Positions 8,240-18,374 of a stretch of 64,000 bases of DNA are shown piece by piece. How positions within the stretch are numbered: position 1 is the stretch's first letter; each line of letters starts with the position of its first letter. A program made the position numbers and the translations under genes. Source of the stretch: Armatimonadota bacterium (GTDB lineage: Bacteria > Armatimonadota > UBA5829 > DSUL01). A model generated the notes under the pieces. That model did not search any database. It was not told where the DNA came from and saw only the letters and a program-made list of their open reading frames with translations. The DNA is taken from positions 1 through 64,000 of the forward strand of contig JADLDK010000005.1 in assembly GCA_020846715.1 (NCBI GenBank). The letters run 5' to 3'.

Positions 8240-11200
8240 TCACACTCTCGCGGTCAGCGGGCGTCTTTTTGGGGTTTCTGAAGATGGGTTGAGAGCTTTT
8301 CTCGCCAGGCGCAGAAACTCGCTGACCATGTCAAGGGGACTGCTCTTTCCTGCGAGCAAGCGCACCTGTCTCGGTTCCCAGATGTGCTCCGGGAAAGCCT
8401 TTTTGAGTTGCCGTATCGCTTCTGGCGGCAGGCTCACTCCTGCGCCGAGAGACACGACAATGCGCCCGTTGTCTTCGCGGACGGACTGTACACCGACGCG
8501 GTCGCACTCTATGCGCAGCTTCAGAAGCGCCAGCGCGTTGCGAACCGGATCTGGCAGCGCCCCGAACCGGTCGGCCAGCTCCTCTTCCAGCTTCACAGCC
8601 GCTTCTTCAGTGACCAAAGAGCTCATCCTGCGGTACAGTGAAATACGCATGCCTTCGTTGGAGACGTAGTCAGTCGGAATAAACGCCTCTACTGAGATGT
8701 CGGCTGGCGGCAGAGCTTTTTCTTCTGGTAGCTCTTCCCCTTTCAGCTCCTTCACAGCCTGCGCCAGCAGGTGACAGTACATGTCAAAGCCGACGGAGAG
8801 CATCTGACCGTGCTGCTCGGCTCCCAGAATGTTACCCGCTCCGCGGATCTCCAGATCCCGCATCGCGATCTTGAATCCAGAGCCCAGGTCCGCGAACTCA
8901 CGAATGGCCGCCAGGCGTTTTTCGGCGACTTCAGAAAGAACCAGATCGGATTTGTACAGCAGGTAGGCGTAAGCCTGGCGTGGACTGCGGCCAACACGCC
9001 CGCGCAGCTGGTAAAGCTGAGCCAGCCCGAACTTATCCGCGTTGTTGACGATGATAGTGTTTGCGTTTGGAATATCCAGTCCACTCTCAATAATCGTTGT
9101 GGACACAAGCACGTCAAACTTGTTGTGGTAGAAGTCGAGCATCACTCTCTCGAGCTCATGTTCGCTCATCTGTCCATGCCCGATAGCAATTCGCGCGTGA
9201 GGCACGAGCCTGGCGATGCGATCGGCAAGCTGGCCGATTGACTCTACGCGGTTGTGCACTACAAATATCTGGCCGTCTCTGTCCAGTTCTCGCACAATCG
9301 CTTCGCGCACCAGATTGTCGTCAAACTCGCGCACATACGTCCGGACCGGGATGCGCCCTTCGGGCGCTTCGTTTACAACGCTCATGTCCCGGATACCTGC
9401 CAGCGACATGTGAAGAGTTCTGGGAATAGGCGTCGCTGTGAGCGTCAGCACATCCACCGACAGGCGCATCTGCTTCAAGCGCTCCTTGTGGCTGACCCCG
9501 AAGCGCTGCTCTTCATCAACGACTACCAGACCCAGATTCTTGAACTCGACATCTTTGGACAGCAGCCGGTGTGTGCCGATTACAATGTCCACGTTGCCAG
9601 CTCGCAGATCTTCCAGAATCGCCTGCTGCTCCTTAGCGGAGCGGAAGCGTGAGAGCATCTCCACCTTCAAGGGAAAAGCGGCCAGCCGCTCTGAAAAGAC
9701 ATTGAAATGCTGCTGCGCCAGGACAGTCGTGGGACACAGCACGGCCACCTGCTTGCCGTCCAGCACCACCTTGAAGGCCGCGCGCATGGCCACTTCCGTC
9801 TTGCCGAACCCGACATCCCCACAGATCAGGCGGTCCATGGGTCTGGTTTCCTGAAGGTCGCGCTTTACATCCTCAATTGCCCGTTCCTGGTCTCCAGTCT
9901 CCGTAAACGGAAACGCCTGCTCCATCTCCCGCTGCCACGGTGTATCCGGCGGAAAGCCGTAGCCTCCCAGCGCTTCACGCGCCGCGTACACCTGCAGCAA
10001 CTCTTTGGCCATCTCCCTTACAGAAGCTTTGACCTTCTTTTTGGTTCTCGCCCAGTCGCTGCCGCCCAGGCGGTGAACAGTTGGGGGAATGGCTTCAGCA
10101 GAGGAGTATTTCTGCACCCGATCCATCTGGTCTGCGGGGACGTAGAGCTTGTCGCCGCCCGCGTACTCCAGAAAAAGAAAGTCCCGTCCGTTGAGGTTGG
10201 CCATGCCGCGGTAAACGCCAATGCCGTGATGGACGTGGACGATATAGTCGCCCGCTTTGATATCAGAGATACTTGCAATCGGCCGGGCGTCGCGCCGGCT
10301 CATCCGCGGACGTCGCACAACGGCAGCCTCGAAAATATCCGCATCGGCAACCACAACAACGCCGGCGCCCGGCAGCCTGTAGCCTGCGGGAAGAGAGCCT
10401 TCTATGACCGTGACACCTGTTTCTACTTCACCGCGCAACTCTCCGTGAACAGGCCGCACATCCAGCTCCAAGAGCATCTGCCCAACCCGCAAGACCTGTG
10501 GGGTAACTACAACAACGCCAAGATCGTGGCTGATCCATTTTTTGGCGTTCTCCGCAAAGACTCCCACCTGAGCGCCAAAGGTCTCCATTCCAGAAGAAGG
10601 CAGGGAGATGCGCTGTGCCGCGCTCAGCCATCGGGCTTCGTTTGGCAGGCTGGACATGACAACGCAGCGCCGCTTCAGCATGCTCTGCCGCGCGTGCTCG
10701 AGACTTACGTGACGCTCGTGTTCGGCGGCCAGCGCCTGCCCGCGTTCGGCGCGGCTGAAGTAGATTTCCGTGAGCTCTTCTCTCAGCCGGTCCCAGCCAC
10801 TCTCGGACAGTCCCGGCTCATCCCACAGAATCACCGCATTCGCCGGCAGCCAGTCAAGCAGGCAGCTTTCCTCTGAGACCAGGAACGGAAGGTAGTACTC
10901 CAGACCATCAAAAGAGGCGCCCTGTCGGAGCGACGAAATGTGCTCGCTGACGCGCAACTCCAGGGCTTCCGCATCCGGTGCGCGTCCCTCATTGCGCAGC
11001 TTCTCAATCTGCTCATCAAGGCGCTCCTGACACAAATCAGCCGCCCGCTCACCTCTTTCTCCGATGAGGACTTCCCGCCCGGGTGGCACAACCACCTCCG
11101 GCAATGAGCCACCAGAGCGCTGCGTCTCGGGATCAAACGGGCGAATAGATTCGACCTCATCGTCAAAGAGCTCGATACGTACGGGTGAGTTTTCAGTAGG

Positions 11201-11764
11201 CGGCCAGATGTCCAGCAGACCGCCACGAATGGCGAATTGCCCCGTCTCAGTGACCAGATCAGCGCGCCGGTAGCCGGTGATGGCCAGCGTTGTCGCCAGC
11301 TTGTGAATGTCTAGCTGCGCGCCGACTTCAACCTGCTGAATCGCCGCCGCAAAGTCACTTTTCAGACAGGTGCGCATAAGCGCTGCGCTCAGAGGCAGGA
11401 TCAGCACGCCACCGCGCCCGAGCGCAAGCTGCGTCAGCGCTCTGACTCTGGCGCCAACGATATTCCAGTCCGGAGCGCCGTCGCAGAACAGCAGACTCTC
11501 AGCGGCTGGAATCAGAAACAGCCGCTCCTCTTCAAGGCCATACGCCAGCAATCCCTCCCAGAGACGCTCCGCCTCTTCTTCGGAATACGCGACAATAGCA
11601 GTGACGCTTTTCTGATCTGTGGCAACGCAGGAAGCAAGCAGCGGTTTGACTTCCGACGCGATCTCTTCAACGGCAATCGGGCCCGCGTCGCCGTCGAGTA
11701 GCTTTCGTATCTGGCGAAGAGGCTCTTTCTGGCAGAGGATATTCTTGAGAAGTTTCAGTGACAT
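8240..11764 (-). CDS. mfd: transcription-repair coupling factor Mfd
   Basis: An ATP-dependent translocase that removes RNA polymerase stalled at DNA lesions and recruits UvrA. At 1174 residues it is of typical length. The N-terminal UvrB-like region is followed by the RNA-polymerase-binding domain (YIVHVHHGIGVYRGM, residues about 500-515), then the helicase motor with Walker A CGDVGFGKTEVA and the DEEQ box VVVDEEQRFGV, the RecG-like translocation motif region (LRGRVGRS), and the C-terminal TRCF domain. ATG at 11764 is preceded by AGGA five bases upstream. Single-gene unit as far as can be seen. Confidence 0.98.
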   Translation of the reverse strand: MSLKLLKNILCQKEPLRQIRKLLDGDAGPIAVEEIASEVKPLLASCVATDQKSVTAIVAYSEEEAERLWEGLLAYGLEEERLFLIPAAESLLFCDGAPDWNIVGARVRALTQLALGRGGVLILPLSAALMRTCLKSDFAAAIQQVEVGAQLDIHKLATTLAITGYRRADLVTETGQFAIRGGLLDIWPPTENSPVRIELFDDEVESIRPFDPETQRSGGSLPEVVVPPGREVLIGERGERAADLCQERLDEQIEKLRNEGRAPDAEALELRVSEHISSLRQGASFDGLEYYLPFLVSEESCLLDWLPANAVILWDEPGLSESGWDRLREELTEIYFSRAERGQALAAEHERHVSLEHARQSMLKRRCVVMSSLPNEARWLSAAQRISLPSSGMETFGAQVGVFAENAKKWISHDLGVVVVTPQVLRVGQMLLELDVRPVHGELRGEVETGVTVIEGSLPAGYRLPGAGVVVVADADIFEAAVVRRPRMSRRDARPIASISDIKAGDYIVHVHHGIGVYRGMANLNGRDFLFLEYAGGDKLYVPADQMDRVQKYSSAEAIPPTVHRLGGSDWARTKKKVKASVREMAKELLQVYAAREALGGYGFPPDTPWQREMEQAFPFTETGDQERAIEDVKRDLQETRPMDRLICGDVGFGKTEVAMRAAFKVVLDGKQVAVLCPTTVLAQQHFNVFSERLAAFPLKVEMLSRFRSAKEQQAILEDLRAGNVDIVIGTHRLLSKDVEFKNLGLVVVDEEQRFGVSHKERLKQMRLSVDVLTLTATPIPRTLHMSLAGIRDMSVVNEAPEGRIPVRTYVREFDDNLVREAIVRELDRDGQIFVVHNRVESIGQLADRIARLVPHARIAIGHGQMSEHELERVMLDFYHNKFDVLVSTTIIESGLDIPNANTIIVNNADKFGLAQLYQLRGRVGRSPRQAYAYLLYKSDLVLSEVAEKRLAAIREFADLGSGFKIAMRDLEIRGAGNILGAEQHGQMLSVGFDMYCHLLAQAVKELKGEELPEEKALPPADISVEAFIPTDYVSNEGMRISLYRRMSSLVTEEAAVKLEEELADRFGALPDPVRNALALLKLRIECDRVGVQSVREDNGRIVVSLGAGVSLPPEAIRQLKKAFPEHIWEPRQVRLLAGKSSPLDMVSEFLRLARKALNPSSETPKRRPLTARV

Positions 11765-11824
11765 ATGTCCTGTAATCTAACGTGCAAATGGCCGCCCCAG
11801 TTCGCGAAACAAGCACAAGATCAC

Positions 11825-11868
11825 ATTGCCGTACGCACGGCAATACCCGGCGCGAAGAACGCGCCGGG
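11825..11868 (-). terminator. tandem hairpins, likely terminator of the DUF1501/DUF1800 unit
   Basis: Two perfect hairpins lie side by side: ATTGCCGT/ACGGCAAT (loop four) and CCCGGCGCG/CGCGCCGGG (loop five). On the minus strand they follow the stop at 11988 and lead into a T-rich stretch. They probably end the upstream two-gene transcript; there is no uninterrupted T-run. Confidence 0.5.
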
Positions 11869-11987
11869 CCAAAGCTGGCGGGTTATGCTCTCAGGCGGTG
11901 CGGCAGGCGATTGTACCATGCGCGCAGCCGCAGGCGCACTGAACCGCCGTTCAGTGTTTCTCTGTTCACTACCCGGAGAAGGACGCG

Positions 11988-13199
11988 TTAGATAAACGCG
12001 AGTGGCTCATACCTCGCGCCGAGCACTTTTTCGGGGTCAGCGCCGAGCCAGCGTGAGAGAACAGAGGAGTAAACCCGGCGGAAATCAATCTGATACTTCA
12101 GGTCGCCATTGCCGTCCAGATTTCGCAGATCCGGCGGGTCGCCGTAAACCTGTCCCCCCTTCACCGCGCCACCAAGCACAAACATGGGACCGGCGGTCCC
12201 GTGATCCGTCCCCGCGCCTCCGTTCTCCCGGGCACGCCGGCCAAACTCACTGAAGGTGAAAAGCAGCACGCGATCCGCCAGCCCGCGCGAGGTGACGTCT
12301 TTCCAGAAAGCATCCAGCCCCTCAGAAAGGCTCGTCAGGAGCTGTTGCTGGCGCGTCGCCTGGTTGGCATGGGTGTCGAAGCCGCCGAGTCTGGCGTAGG
12401 CGACAGCCGTGCCTACGTTGCCGCCGATGATCTGTGCGATCTCCTTCAGTTGGTTAGCAAACGCTGTGTCCGGGTAGCCTGCCGCAGATTCTTTGACCCT
12501 GGCTCGCAGTTCTTCGGACGAGCTTATCGCCTCCAGGCTGACCGTCTGAATGTGCTCCCGTGCGGAGTTTTTAGGGGCGGCCTGAGAGTGGAGGCGCTTC
12601 AGCAACGCAAGAGCCTTGTCCCTGGGTCCGTCGGCCGCTACAAAGCTGTAACTCTGGATGTCCTCAATCAGAGGCACATCAGCGTCTTGGGCCAGAAGCG
12701 ACTGCGCAAGCTGATCCCCCAGCATTACGGCCTGTAAAGGGTTGCGCGGGTGTCCGTCCTCGTCGAGATAGCGTCCCAGCCACCCATAGTATTCAACAGA
12801 TGTGGGATTTGCCGTCTGCCATATCTCCATGGAACGAAAGTGCGAGCGGTTTGGATTGGGATAGCCCGCGCCCTCAATAACTGCCAGCTTCCTCGCTTGG
12901 AACAAAGCCTGCATCCTGCTCATAGCCGGATGCAGCGCAAGCTCCGCAGTAATCGGCAGGGCTTTACTCTGGTCAATGCCGATGACTTTGCGCAAGTCCC
13001 GGTACTTGCCATCCTTGTAAGGAATGACCGTATTCAGGCCGTCATTTCCGCCCGCCAACTCCACGACGACGAGGATTTTGCTGCTGGAAGGACTCTGATC
13101 GGCCGCTTCTGCCACGGCCTGCAGCCACGGGGGAAGGAACACCGCCCCTGAAACTGCGATTGTGCCACTCTTCAGAAATTGTCTTCGTGTCAAAGCCAT
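11988..13199 (-). CDS. DUF1501 family secreted protein (Tat signal)
   Basis: A 403-residue protein that starts with a twin-arginine signal (LTRRQFLKSG followed by a hydrophobic stretch), so it is probably exported folded. The body matches DUF1501, a sulfatase/alkaline-phosphatase-like fold: LVVVELAGGNDGLNTVIP near residue 45, GFDTHANQ near residue 270 and FSEFGRRARENG near residue 305. The start at 13199 gives the Tat signal directly at the N-terminus; upstream in-frame sequence has no family character. It follows a DUF1800 gene by 16 bases, the usual pairing of these two families. Substrate unknown. Confidence 0.92.
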   Translation of the reverse strand: MALTRRQFLKSGTIAVSGAVFLPPWLQAVAEAADQSPSSSKILVVVELAGGNDGLNTVIPYKDGKYRDLRKVIGIDQSKALPITAELALHPAMSRMQALFQARKLAVIEGAGYPNPNRSHFRSMEIWQTANPTSVEYYGWLGRYLDEDGHPRNPLQAVMLGDQLAQSLLAQDADVPLIEDIQSYSFVAADGPRDKALALLKRLHSQAAPKNSAREHIQTVSLEAISSSEELRARVKESAAGYPDTAFANQLKEIAQIIGGNVGTAVAYARLGGFDTHANQATRQQQLLTSLSEGLDAFWKDVTSRGLADRVLLFTFSEFGRRARENGGAGTDHGTAGPMFVLGGAVKGGQVYGDPPDLRNLDGNGDLKYQIDFRRVYSSVLSRWLGADPEKVLGARYEPLAFI

Positions 13200-13215
13200 G
13201 TGCGTCGCTCTTTCT

Positions 13216-14568
13216 TCAAGACAGTTGAAACTCTGCGGAGGCCATGAGCATCTGAAGCGCCACTCTCGCCGAGCCTCCGCTGGATGCGAGATACTCGTTG
13301 AGAACGGTCCTGGCGCCCGCAGAGATGTCCATTGCGCCCATCGCTGACCCAAGGCGGCCAACGATCTCCGCTGGCGCTGCGGCAGCCCCGCCATTGGAAG
13401 ACCCGAGCAAAGCCTCCACGTCAACCAGCGGCGCCTGTGCGCCCTGAAGTGAGCGCCTGCGGCCTGCTGACAGACCCCGGCGGCCACCCAGAAAAGCTGC
13501 CGCAAGATTGGCCCGGCTGAGCATAGCGCTGGTGGTAATCCACGTGCGCCCGCCGTCCCAGCCTTTGACATTCGGCGGGTTCAACAGGTCCTGACCCATC
13601 TGGCGCATAAAAGTCCCCAGCGTCCGGGTTACAGCGGGCATAGCTGCTGAAGGGATCGGGCCGCAGAGCATGCGCGCGCTCCCGATGACATACTCAGCGG
13701 GGCTTTTCACTTTGGCATAGCGATGCTCCGGTGCGTAGAACGCCTCTGAGCGCAGAATCCGCTCCACCACAGGCTTGATTTCATAGTCGTTCTCGCGGAT
13801 GAGCGCGGCGAACATGGTAATCAATGCCTCAGAAGGATCGTCAGTGATGAAAAACTTCACCAGCTTGCGCGCCAGAAACTTCGGCGCCTGCTCCTGTTCC
13901 AGAATGATATCGACAATGTCGTCGCCGTCAAAGGCGCCCTGTCTGCCGAGAAACGTCTTCTGGCCGAAGTCATGCGCACGGGGCAGAAAATGGAAGCCGT
14001 CCCCTCTAGGAGCAGCAAACCAGCCGGTAAAGGCGCGCGCCGCCTGTTTGACATCCTGCTCGGTGTAGTGTCCTATCCCGAGAGTGAAAAGCTCCATCAA
14101 CTCCCGGGCATAGTTTTCATTGGGGCTGGCTTTGCGATTGCGGTTGTTGTCCAGCCACACGACCATGGCCGGATCGCGGCTGACCTGCTTGAGCAGCGTG
14201 CGGAAGTTGCCGAGCGCATGTTTCCGAAAAAGCTGATTCTGCTGGAGGATGTACCCGGCGTTGCGCACCTTTGAGACAGCGGTGGCGAAGTGGTTGTGCC
14301 AGAACAGAGTCATCTTCTCTTCCAGCGGGCGCGTTGTGTAGAGCATGCGCTCGATCCACCAGCTTCGCACGTCCTGTGGGCGCAGTTCCTTGCCCAGCGG
14401 CGTTGGTTGAGGCTTGTCAAACGGATTGGGCGTCTGCTGATAGTCCACCAACTCCGTGACTGTGGCCGCCAGCCCCTTTGAGACGTAGTAGTCAAGCTGA
14501 TCGCGGCTGGCGCCAAAACCCGCTCTACGCAGTAAATGCGCGATTTTCTTCTCTGAAGTATCCATCAT
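13216..14568 (-). CDS. DUF1800 family protein
   Basis: A 450-residue product typical of DUF1800: HLLRRAGFGASRDQLD at the start, then MTLFWHNHFATAVSKV near residue 90, NENYARELMELFTLGIG near residue 150 and NPPNVKGWDGGRTWI near residue 330. Family members nearly always sit directly before a DUF1501 gene, as here. Together they are thought to act in the envelope, but the biochemistry is not established. ATG at 14568 has GAGG nine bases upstream; the adjoining ATG at 14565 is equally possible. Divergent from rarA. Confidence 0.92.
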   Translation of the reverse strand: MMDTSEKKIAHLLRRAGFGASRDQLDYYVSKGLAATVTELVDYQQTPNPFDKPQPTPLGKELRPQDVRSWWIERMLYTTRPLEEKMTLFWHNHFATAVSKVRNAGYILQQNQLFRKHALGNFRTLLKQVSRDPAMVVWLDNNRNRKASPNENYARELMELFTLGIGHYTEQDVKQAARAFTGWFAAPRGDGFHFLPRAHDFGQKTFLGRQGAFDGDDIVDIILEQEQAPKFLARKLVKFFITDDPSEALITMFAALIRENDYEIKPVVERILRSEAFYAPEHRYAKVKSPAEYVIGSARMLCGPIPSAAMPAVTRTLGTFMRQMGQDLLNPPNVKGWDGGRTWITTSAMLSRANLAAAFLGGRRGLSAGRRRSLQGAQAPLVDVEALLGSSNGGAAAAPAEIVGRLGSAMGAMDISAGARTVLNEYLASSGGSARVALQMLMASAEFQLS

Positions 14569-14768
14569 CGATCTCATCCTCGCCGGACGCAAAAGCCGCG
14601 ACTGATGCTCATACGCCGCGCTGCATTCTACAGACGATGTATACCGGGTTTGTCATAACACCAGGTGGCAACTGCATGCCCGCCGCTTCACGAGAGGTGC
14701 TGAGTGTGGTAAGCCGGAGACCGAACATCCTTGCGATTGCTGCGCAAATCAGCAAACATGCCCATAAG

Positions 14769-16166
14769 ATGTCCGATCTGTTTGAGCATACCGGCCGGCG
14801 GGAGATGCTGGAGCAAAAAGCCCCGCTTGCGACACGTATGCGCCCGCGCAGCCTGAGTGAGTTTATTGGCCAGCAGCATATTGCGGGGCCGGGCACTCTG
14901 CTGCGCAGCGCGATCGAGCAGGGCCGGATTCCCTCAATGATCTTCTATGGACCGCCGGGTTGTGGAAAGACCACACTCGCTTCAGTCATCGAACAGAGCA
15001 CTGGCGCCGCTTTTGAAACGTTCAATGCCGTAACCTCCGGCCTGCCTGATCTGCGGAAAGTAGTTGCGCGAGCCGCTGAAGAGATGGCTTTATCCGGCCG
15101 GCAGACCATCCTGTTTGTGGATGAGATTCACCGCTTCAACCGTACGCAGCAGGACGGATTTCTGCCGCATGTGGAGCAGGGGCTGATTGTCCTGATAGGG
15201 GCGACCACGGAGAACCCGTACTTTGAAGTCAACTCTCCACTTCTGTCACGCTGCCGGATTTATCAGTTTGAGCCGCTGACACAGGACGACGTCAGGGAGC
15301 TTGTAATGCGCGCGCTGACAGACGTGGAGCGCGGGCTGGGAGCTTTGAGCGTTACGATCGAAGAGGACGCGCTGGCGCATCTGCTGGACGTCGCTGGAGG
15401 GGATGCGCGCGCGGCGCTGAACGCTCTGGAGATGGCTGCGCCCCGAGCGGTGGACGACAAAGAGAACGAGCGGGTCATCACGGCCAGGCTGGTGGAAGAT
15501 GCGTTGCGCCAGAGGATACTGGACTACGATAAGGCCGGTGACGCCCGCTACGACACAGTCTCCGCCTTCATCAAGAGTATGCGCGGGTCAGACCCGGACG
15601 CGGCGCTTTACTGGCTGGCGAAAATGATAACCGCCGGAGAAGACCCGAAGTACATCGCGCGGCGTATGGTCATTCTGGCTGCTGAGGATGTCGGCAATGC
15701 AGACCCTATGGCGCTGGTAGTGGCAACTTCCGCAGCTCAGGCTGTGGATTATGTCGGTCTGCCTGAAGCTCAGATTCCTCTGGCGCAGGCGGTCATTTAT
15801 CTTGCGTGCGCGCACAAATCCAACGCCAGCTACAAAGCGATCGGGGCGGCGATGGACGACGTCCGGAACCGGCCACCCGCTGAGGTGCCCCCTCATTTGA
15901 AAAGTAGCGGATACCGCGGCGCTCAGAGTTTGGGGCGCGGCATAGGCTATGTCTATCCGCACGACCACCCGGGGCACATCGCCGAGCAAGACTACCTTCC
16001 GCCTGGAGCAAAATCTAGTCAGTACTACACGCCGACTCAGAACGGGTATGAAAAGAAGATAGCAGAGAGGCTGGCGGCGTGGCGGCAGGAGCTAAATGCC
16101 CGAAGCAGGCGCTCCGGGAGCAAGGGCTCAAAGAGTGTGCCCGCAAAGCCAGAGGACGCCGGATAA
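14769..16166 (+). CDS. rarA: replication-associated recombination protein RarA (MgsA)
   Basis: AAA+ clamp-loader-like ATPase acting at stalled forks. Walker A is [13 protein letters not shown], Walker B is [16 protein letters not shown], and the sensor region is [12 protein letters not shown]. The C-terminal half carries the tetramerisation region ([20 protein letters not shown], then [16 protein letters not shown]). From the ATG at 14769 the protein is 465 residues, close to the usual length. In-frame sequence upstream lacks homology and would overlap the divergent DUF1800 gene. The ribosome binding site is weak. Confidence 0.95.
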   Translation: MSDLFEHTGRREMLEQKAPLATRMRPRSLSEFIGQQHIAGPGTLLRSAIEQGRIPSMIFYGPPGCGKTTLASVIEQSTGAAFETFNAVTSGLPDLRKVVARAAEEMALSGRQTILFVDEIHRFNRTQQDGFLPHVEQGLIVLIGATTENPYFEVNSPLLSRCRIYQFEPLTQDDVRELVMRALTDVERGLGALSVTIEEDALAHLLDVAGGDARAALNALEMAAPRAVDDKENERVITARLVEDALRQRILDYDKAGDARYDTVSAFIKSMRGSDPDAALYWLAKMITAGEDPKYIARRMVILAAEDVGNADPMALVVATSAAQAVDYVGLPEAQIPLAQAVIYLACAHKSNASYKAIGAAMDDVRNRPPAEVPPHLKSSGYRGAQSLGRGIGYVYPHDHPGHIAEQDYLPPGAKSSQYYTPTQNGYEKKIAERLAAWRQELNARSRRSGSKGSKSVPAKPEDAG

Positions 16167-16338
16167 GAGCATCACAGACGCGATGCGATGCCTTCCGCCT
16201 GCGCTGTATCGTCCGCGCAATCTGAAATAACGCAGGGACTCTCACTCGTCAGGTATTGATTGGCGTGGCGGTTTATCTCGTCCGCCTGAAACCCTTTAAT
16301 CTCCAGGTAAAGTTTCTGAAAGGCTGATTGAGTTACTC

Positions 16339-17448
16339 TTGTCATCTACATCAAAAACAGTCGTCGCTGCAATGTCAGGGGGTGTTGATTCCTCTGTCGC
16401 GGCTGCTCTGCTGAAGCAGCAGGGTTACAACGTTATCGGTATTACCCTTCAAGTGTGGCCTGAAGGGGCTGAGTCCGACGGTCAGGGCTGCTGCTCGCTG
16501 GACGCCGTTGAAGACGCCCGCCGCGTCGCCAACGAGCTGGATATCCCACACTATGTGATGAACATGCGTGAAGAGTTTGAGCATGCGGTTATTGAGGATT
16601 TCATCAATGAATATGCTCAGGGACGCACGCCAAACCCATGCGTAAAGTGCAATGAGCGCGTCAAGTTTCACACGCTGATGGAGCGGGCAATGGCTATCGG
16701 CGCGGACTATCTCGCCACAGGGCACTACGCCTTGATTGATCGCTCAGAAGACGGAGTGTTTCGGCTGAAGAGATCGCCGAATGTCATCAAAGACCAGTCA
16801 TATGTGTTGTACATGCTTGGCCAGCATGAACTGGCGCACACGATCTTTCCACTTGGAGGTTTCACGAAAGACGCGACCCGGGAGACAGCGCGTGAGTTAG
16901 GCCTGAAGGTGTGGAAGAAGCCGGATAGCCAGGAAATCTGTTTTATCGGCAAGCTCGGTCACCGGGCCTTTCTGGCTGAGCGGCGTCCGGAGCTTGCTCG
17001 TGAAGGCGAAATTGTGGATATGGATGGCAAGGTGCTGGGTGCGCACACTGGAGCGGCCGGCTACACCATCGGGCAGCGAAAAGGGCTGGGGGTAGCCGCA
17101 GCTGAGCCGCTTTATGTGGTGGATGTGGATCCGGCAGCTAATCGCGTTGTGCTTGGCCCGTCGGCAGCGCTTATGATCCGGTCGGTCATGGTAAACAAGC
17201 TGCACTGGGTAGCGGGGTCACCGCCGCCCGCTGAAATGGCTGTCACCTGCAAAGTCAGGTACAATATGCCAGCCATTCCGGCCGTCATTCGCCCGCACGT
17301 CTCAGAGAGCGCTGGCGAGGGTGATTCCCTTTGGGAGTTGGAGTTTCAGACGCCGGAGCGAGCGCCCACTCCGGGGCAGGCGGCAGTCTTTTACGATGTG
17401 GACCAGGTCATCGGCGGTGGCACTATCGACAGCGTCTTACGTGATTAG
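16339..17448 (+). CDS. mnmA: tRNA-specific 2-thiouridylase MnmA
   Basis: Adds sulfur at U34 of tRNA-Lys, -Glu and -Gln. The 369-residue product has the PP-loop ATP site MSGGVDSSVAA near residue 12, the catalytic cysteine in TPNPCVKCNE (about residue 97), and the second cysteine in SQEICFIG (about residue 200). The start is TTG; the only nearby ATG falls inside the PP-loop motif and would cut it too close. The C-terminal beta-barrel domain is complete. A possible TTTAAT -10 element lies about 40 bases upstream. Confidence 0.97.
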   Translation: MSSTSKTVVAAMSGGVDSSVAAALLKQQGYNVIGITLQVWPEGAESDGQGCCSLDAVEDARRVANELDIPHYVMNMREEFEHAVIEDFINEYAQGRTPNPCVKCNERVKFHTLMERAMAIGADYLATGHYALIDRSEDGVFRLKRSPNVIKDQSYVLYMLGQHELAHTIFPLGGFTKDATRETARELGLKVWKKPDSQEICFIGKLGHRAFLAERRPELAREGEIVDMDGKVLGAHTGAAGYTIGQRKGLGVAAAEPLYVVDVDPAANRVVLGPSAALMIRSVMVNKLHWVAGSPPPAEMAVTCKVRYNMPAIPAVIRPHVSESAGEGDSLWELEFQTPERAPTPGQAAVFYDVDQVIGGGTIDSVLRD

Positions 17449-17474
17449 ATCTTCGGCGCAGAGGGGTAAGTGGC

Positions 17475-17882
17475 GTGACAGCAGGCCAGGGTTTGTGGAT
17501 AGCGATTGATCTGACAATTATCGCCGTTTTGTTCGGCGTGATGGCCATTGCCATAGCTGTGGCGGCGATCGTAGTGGCCAAGAAGGTCGGCGCCGTCGGC
17601 ACGCAGATTCAGACGCAGGTCAAGGAAGTCTGTGACAAGGCGCACGCCGTCATCGACCAGACTCAGAAGACGGTAGGCAGCGTCACCGGAAAGATTGAAC
17701 AGGTTGAGAAGATTGTTTCGGGCGTGGGCAGCGCGCTTGTTGGCGCGCGGGTCGCTCACTCAGCCCGAAGCTTAGCCAAAAACTCTGCGGATATTGCCGG
17801 CTCTGTTCTGCTGGGCATCCGGGCAGGGATGGACACACTGCTCCGTCCCCGGACTAACGGAAGAGGTAACAAAGATGGATGA
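17475..17882 (+). CDS. DUF948-like membrane-anchored protein
   Basis: A 135-residue protein with one N-terminal membrane helix (residues about 7-36) followed by a long helical region with amphipathic repeats (IQTQVKEVCDKAHAVIDQTQ and onwards). This is the build of DUF948 proteins found beside YtxH in Firmicutes and others. GTG at 17475 has GAGGGG eight bases upstream. The 3' end overlaps the YtxH-like gene by eight bases, so the two are co-translated. Function unknown; a stress-related envelope role is inferred from the company such genes keep. Confidence 0.82.
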   Translation: MTAGQGLWIAIDLTIIAVLFGVMAIAIAVAAIVVAKKVGAVGTQIQTQVKEVCDKAHAVIDQTQKTVGSVTGKIEQVEKIVSGVGSALVGARVAHSARSLAKNSADIAGSVLLGIRAGMDTLLRPRTNGRGNKDG

Positions 17883-18204
17883 TCGCAACGATCAAAATAC
17901 GCTGTTAAATCTGCTTGCAGGGATCGGTCTTGGCGCCATTGTTGGGGCGGCGGTAGCGCTGGTGCTTGCCCCCAAAACCGGTTCGGAGATGCGCGACGAC
18001 CTCAAGAGTACTCTGGACGACCTCAAGGCCAAGGCTGAGAAAGTCGCCGGCGACCTGGCGGTCAAGGGCGAGGAGATGGTTTCAAAAGGCCGGGAGATTG
18101 TGGATACTACAAAGGGACGACTCAGCGAAGCTATCAGTGCAGGCCGAGAAGCGATGGATCAGGCGCGCAACGAAGCTGATCAGAATCTGGAAGAGGTCGG
18201 CTGA
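17875..18204 (+). CDS. YtxH-like protein
   Basis: A 109-residue protein with the YtxH signature: an N-terminal glycine/alanine-rich helix (GIGLGAIVGAAVALVLAPKTG, residues about 13-33) followed by MRDDLK and repeated amphipathic Lys/Glu-rich helices. The ATG at 17875 has AGAGG seven bases upstream and overlaps the end of the previous gene. YtxH proteins are general-stress proteins in Bacillus; the sigma module immediately downstream fits that theme, though a hairpin separates the two. Confidence 0.85.
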   Translation: MDDRNDQNTLLNLLAGIGLGAIVGAAVALVLAPKTGSEMRDDLKSTLDDLKAKAEKVAGDLAVKGEEMVSKGREIVDTTKGRLSEAISAGREAMDQARNEADQNLEEVG

Positions 18205-18319
18205 GGGTAGACGACTCGACTCTGCCAGCCAGCTTGCGCTGTGAATTAGCCGGCGGTTCCTTCCGTCAGCGTTGCGCTGTCATCAAGCTGTAGAGGCTCG
18301 TCTGCAAGAATTCACAACT

Positions 18320-18343
18320 GCCCGTCGTAATCCATCGGCGGGC
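18320..18343 (+). terminator. hairpin between ytxH-like gene and the sigma module
   Basis: An 8-bp stem with one G-T pair (GCCCGTCG with CGGCGGGC, loop of eight), followed by ATTTCTAT. It probably ends or attenuates the upstream two-gene transcript. Confidence 0.45.
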
Positions 18344-18374
18344 ATTTCTATCACTGGTGAAAGAGTCAGAAATT

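Noticed and set aside
9707-10876. A 389-codon open frame antisense to mfd
   Set aside because: Entirely inside mfd, with composition of a reverse-frame shadow and no recognisable motif.
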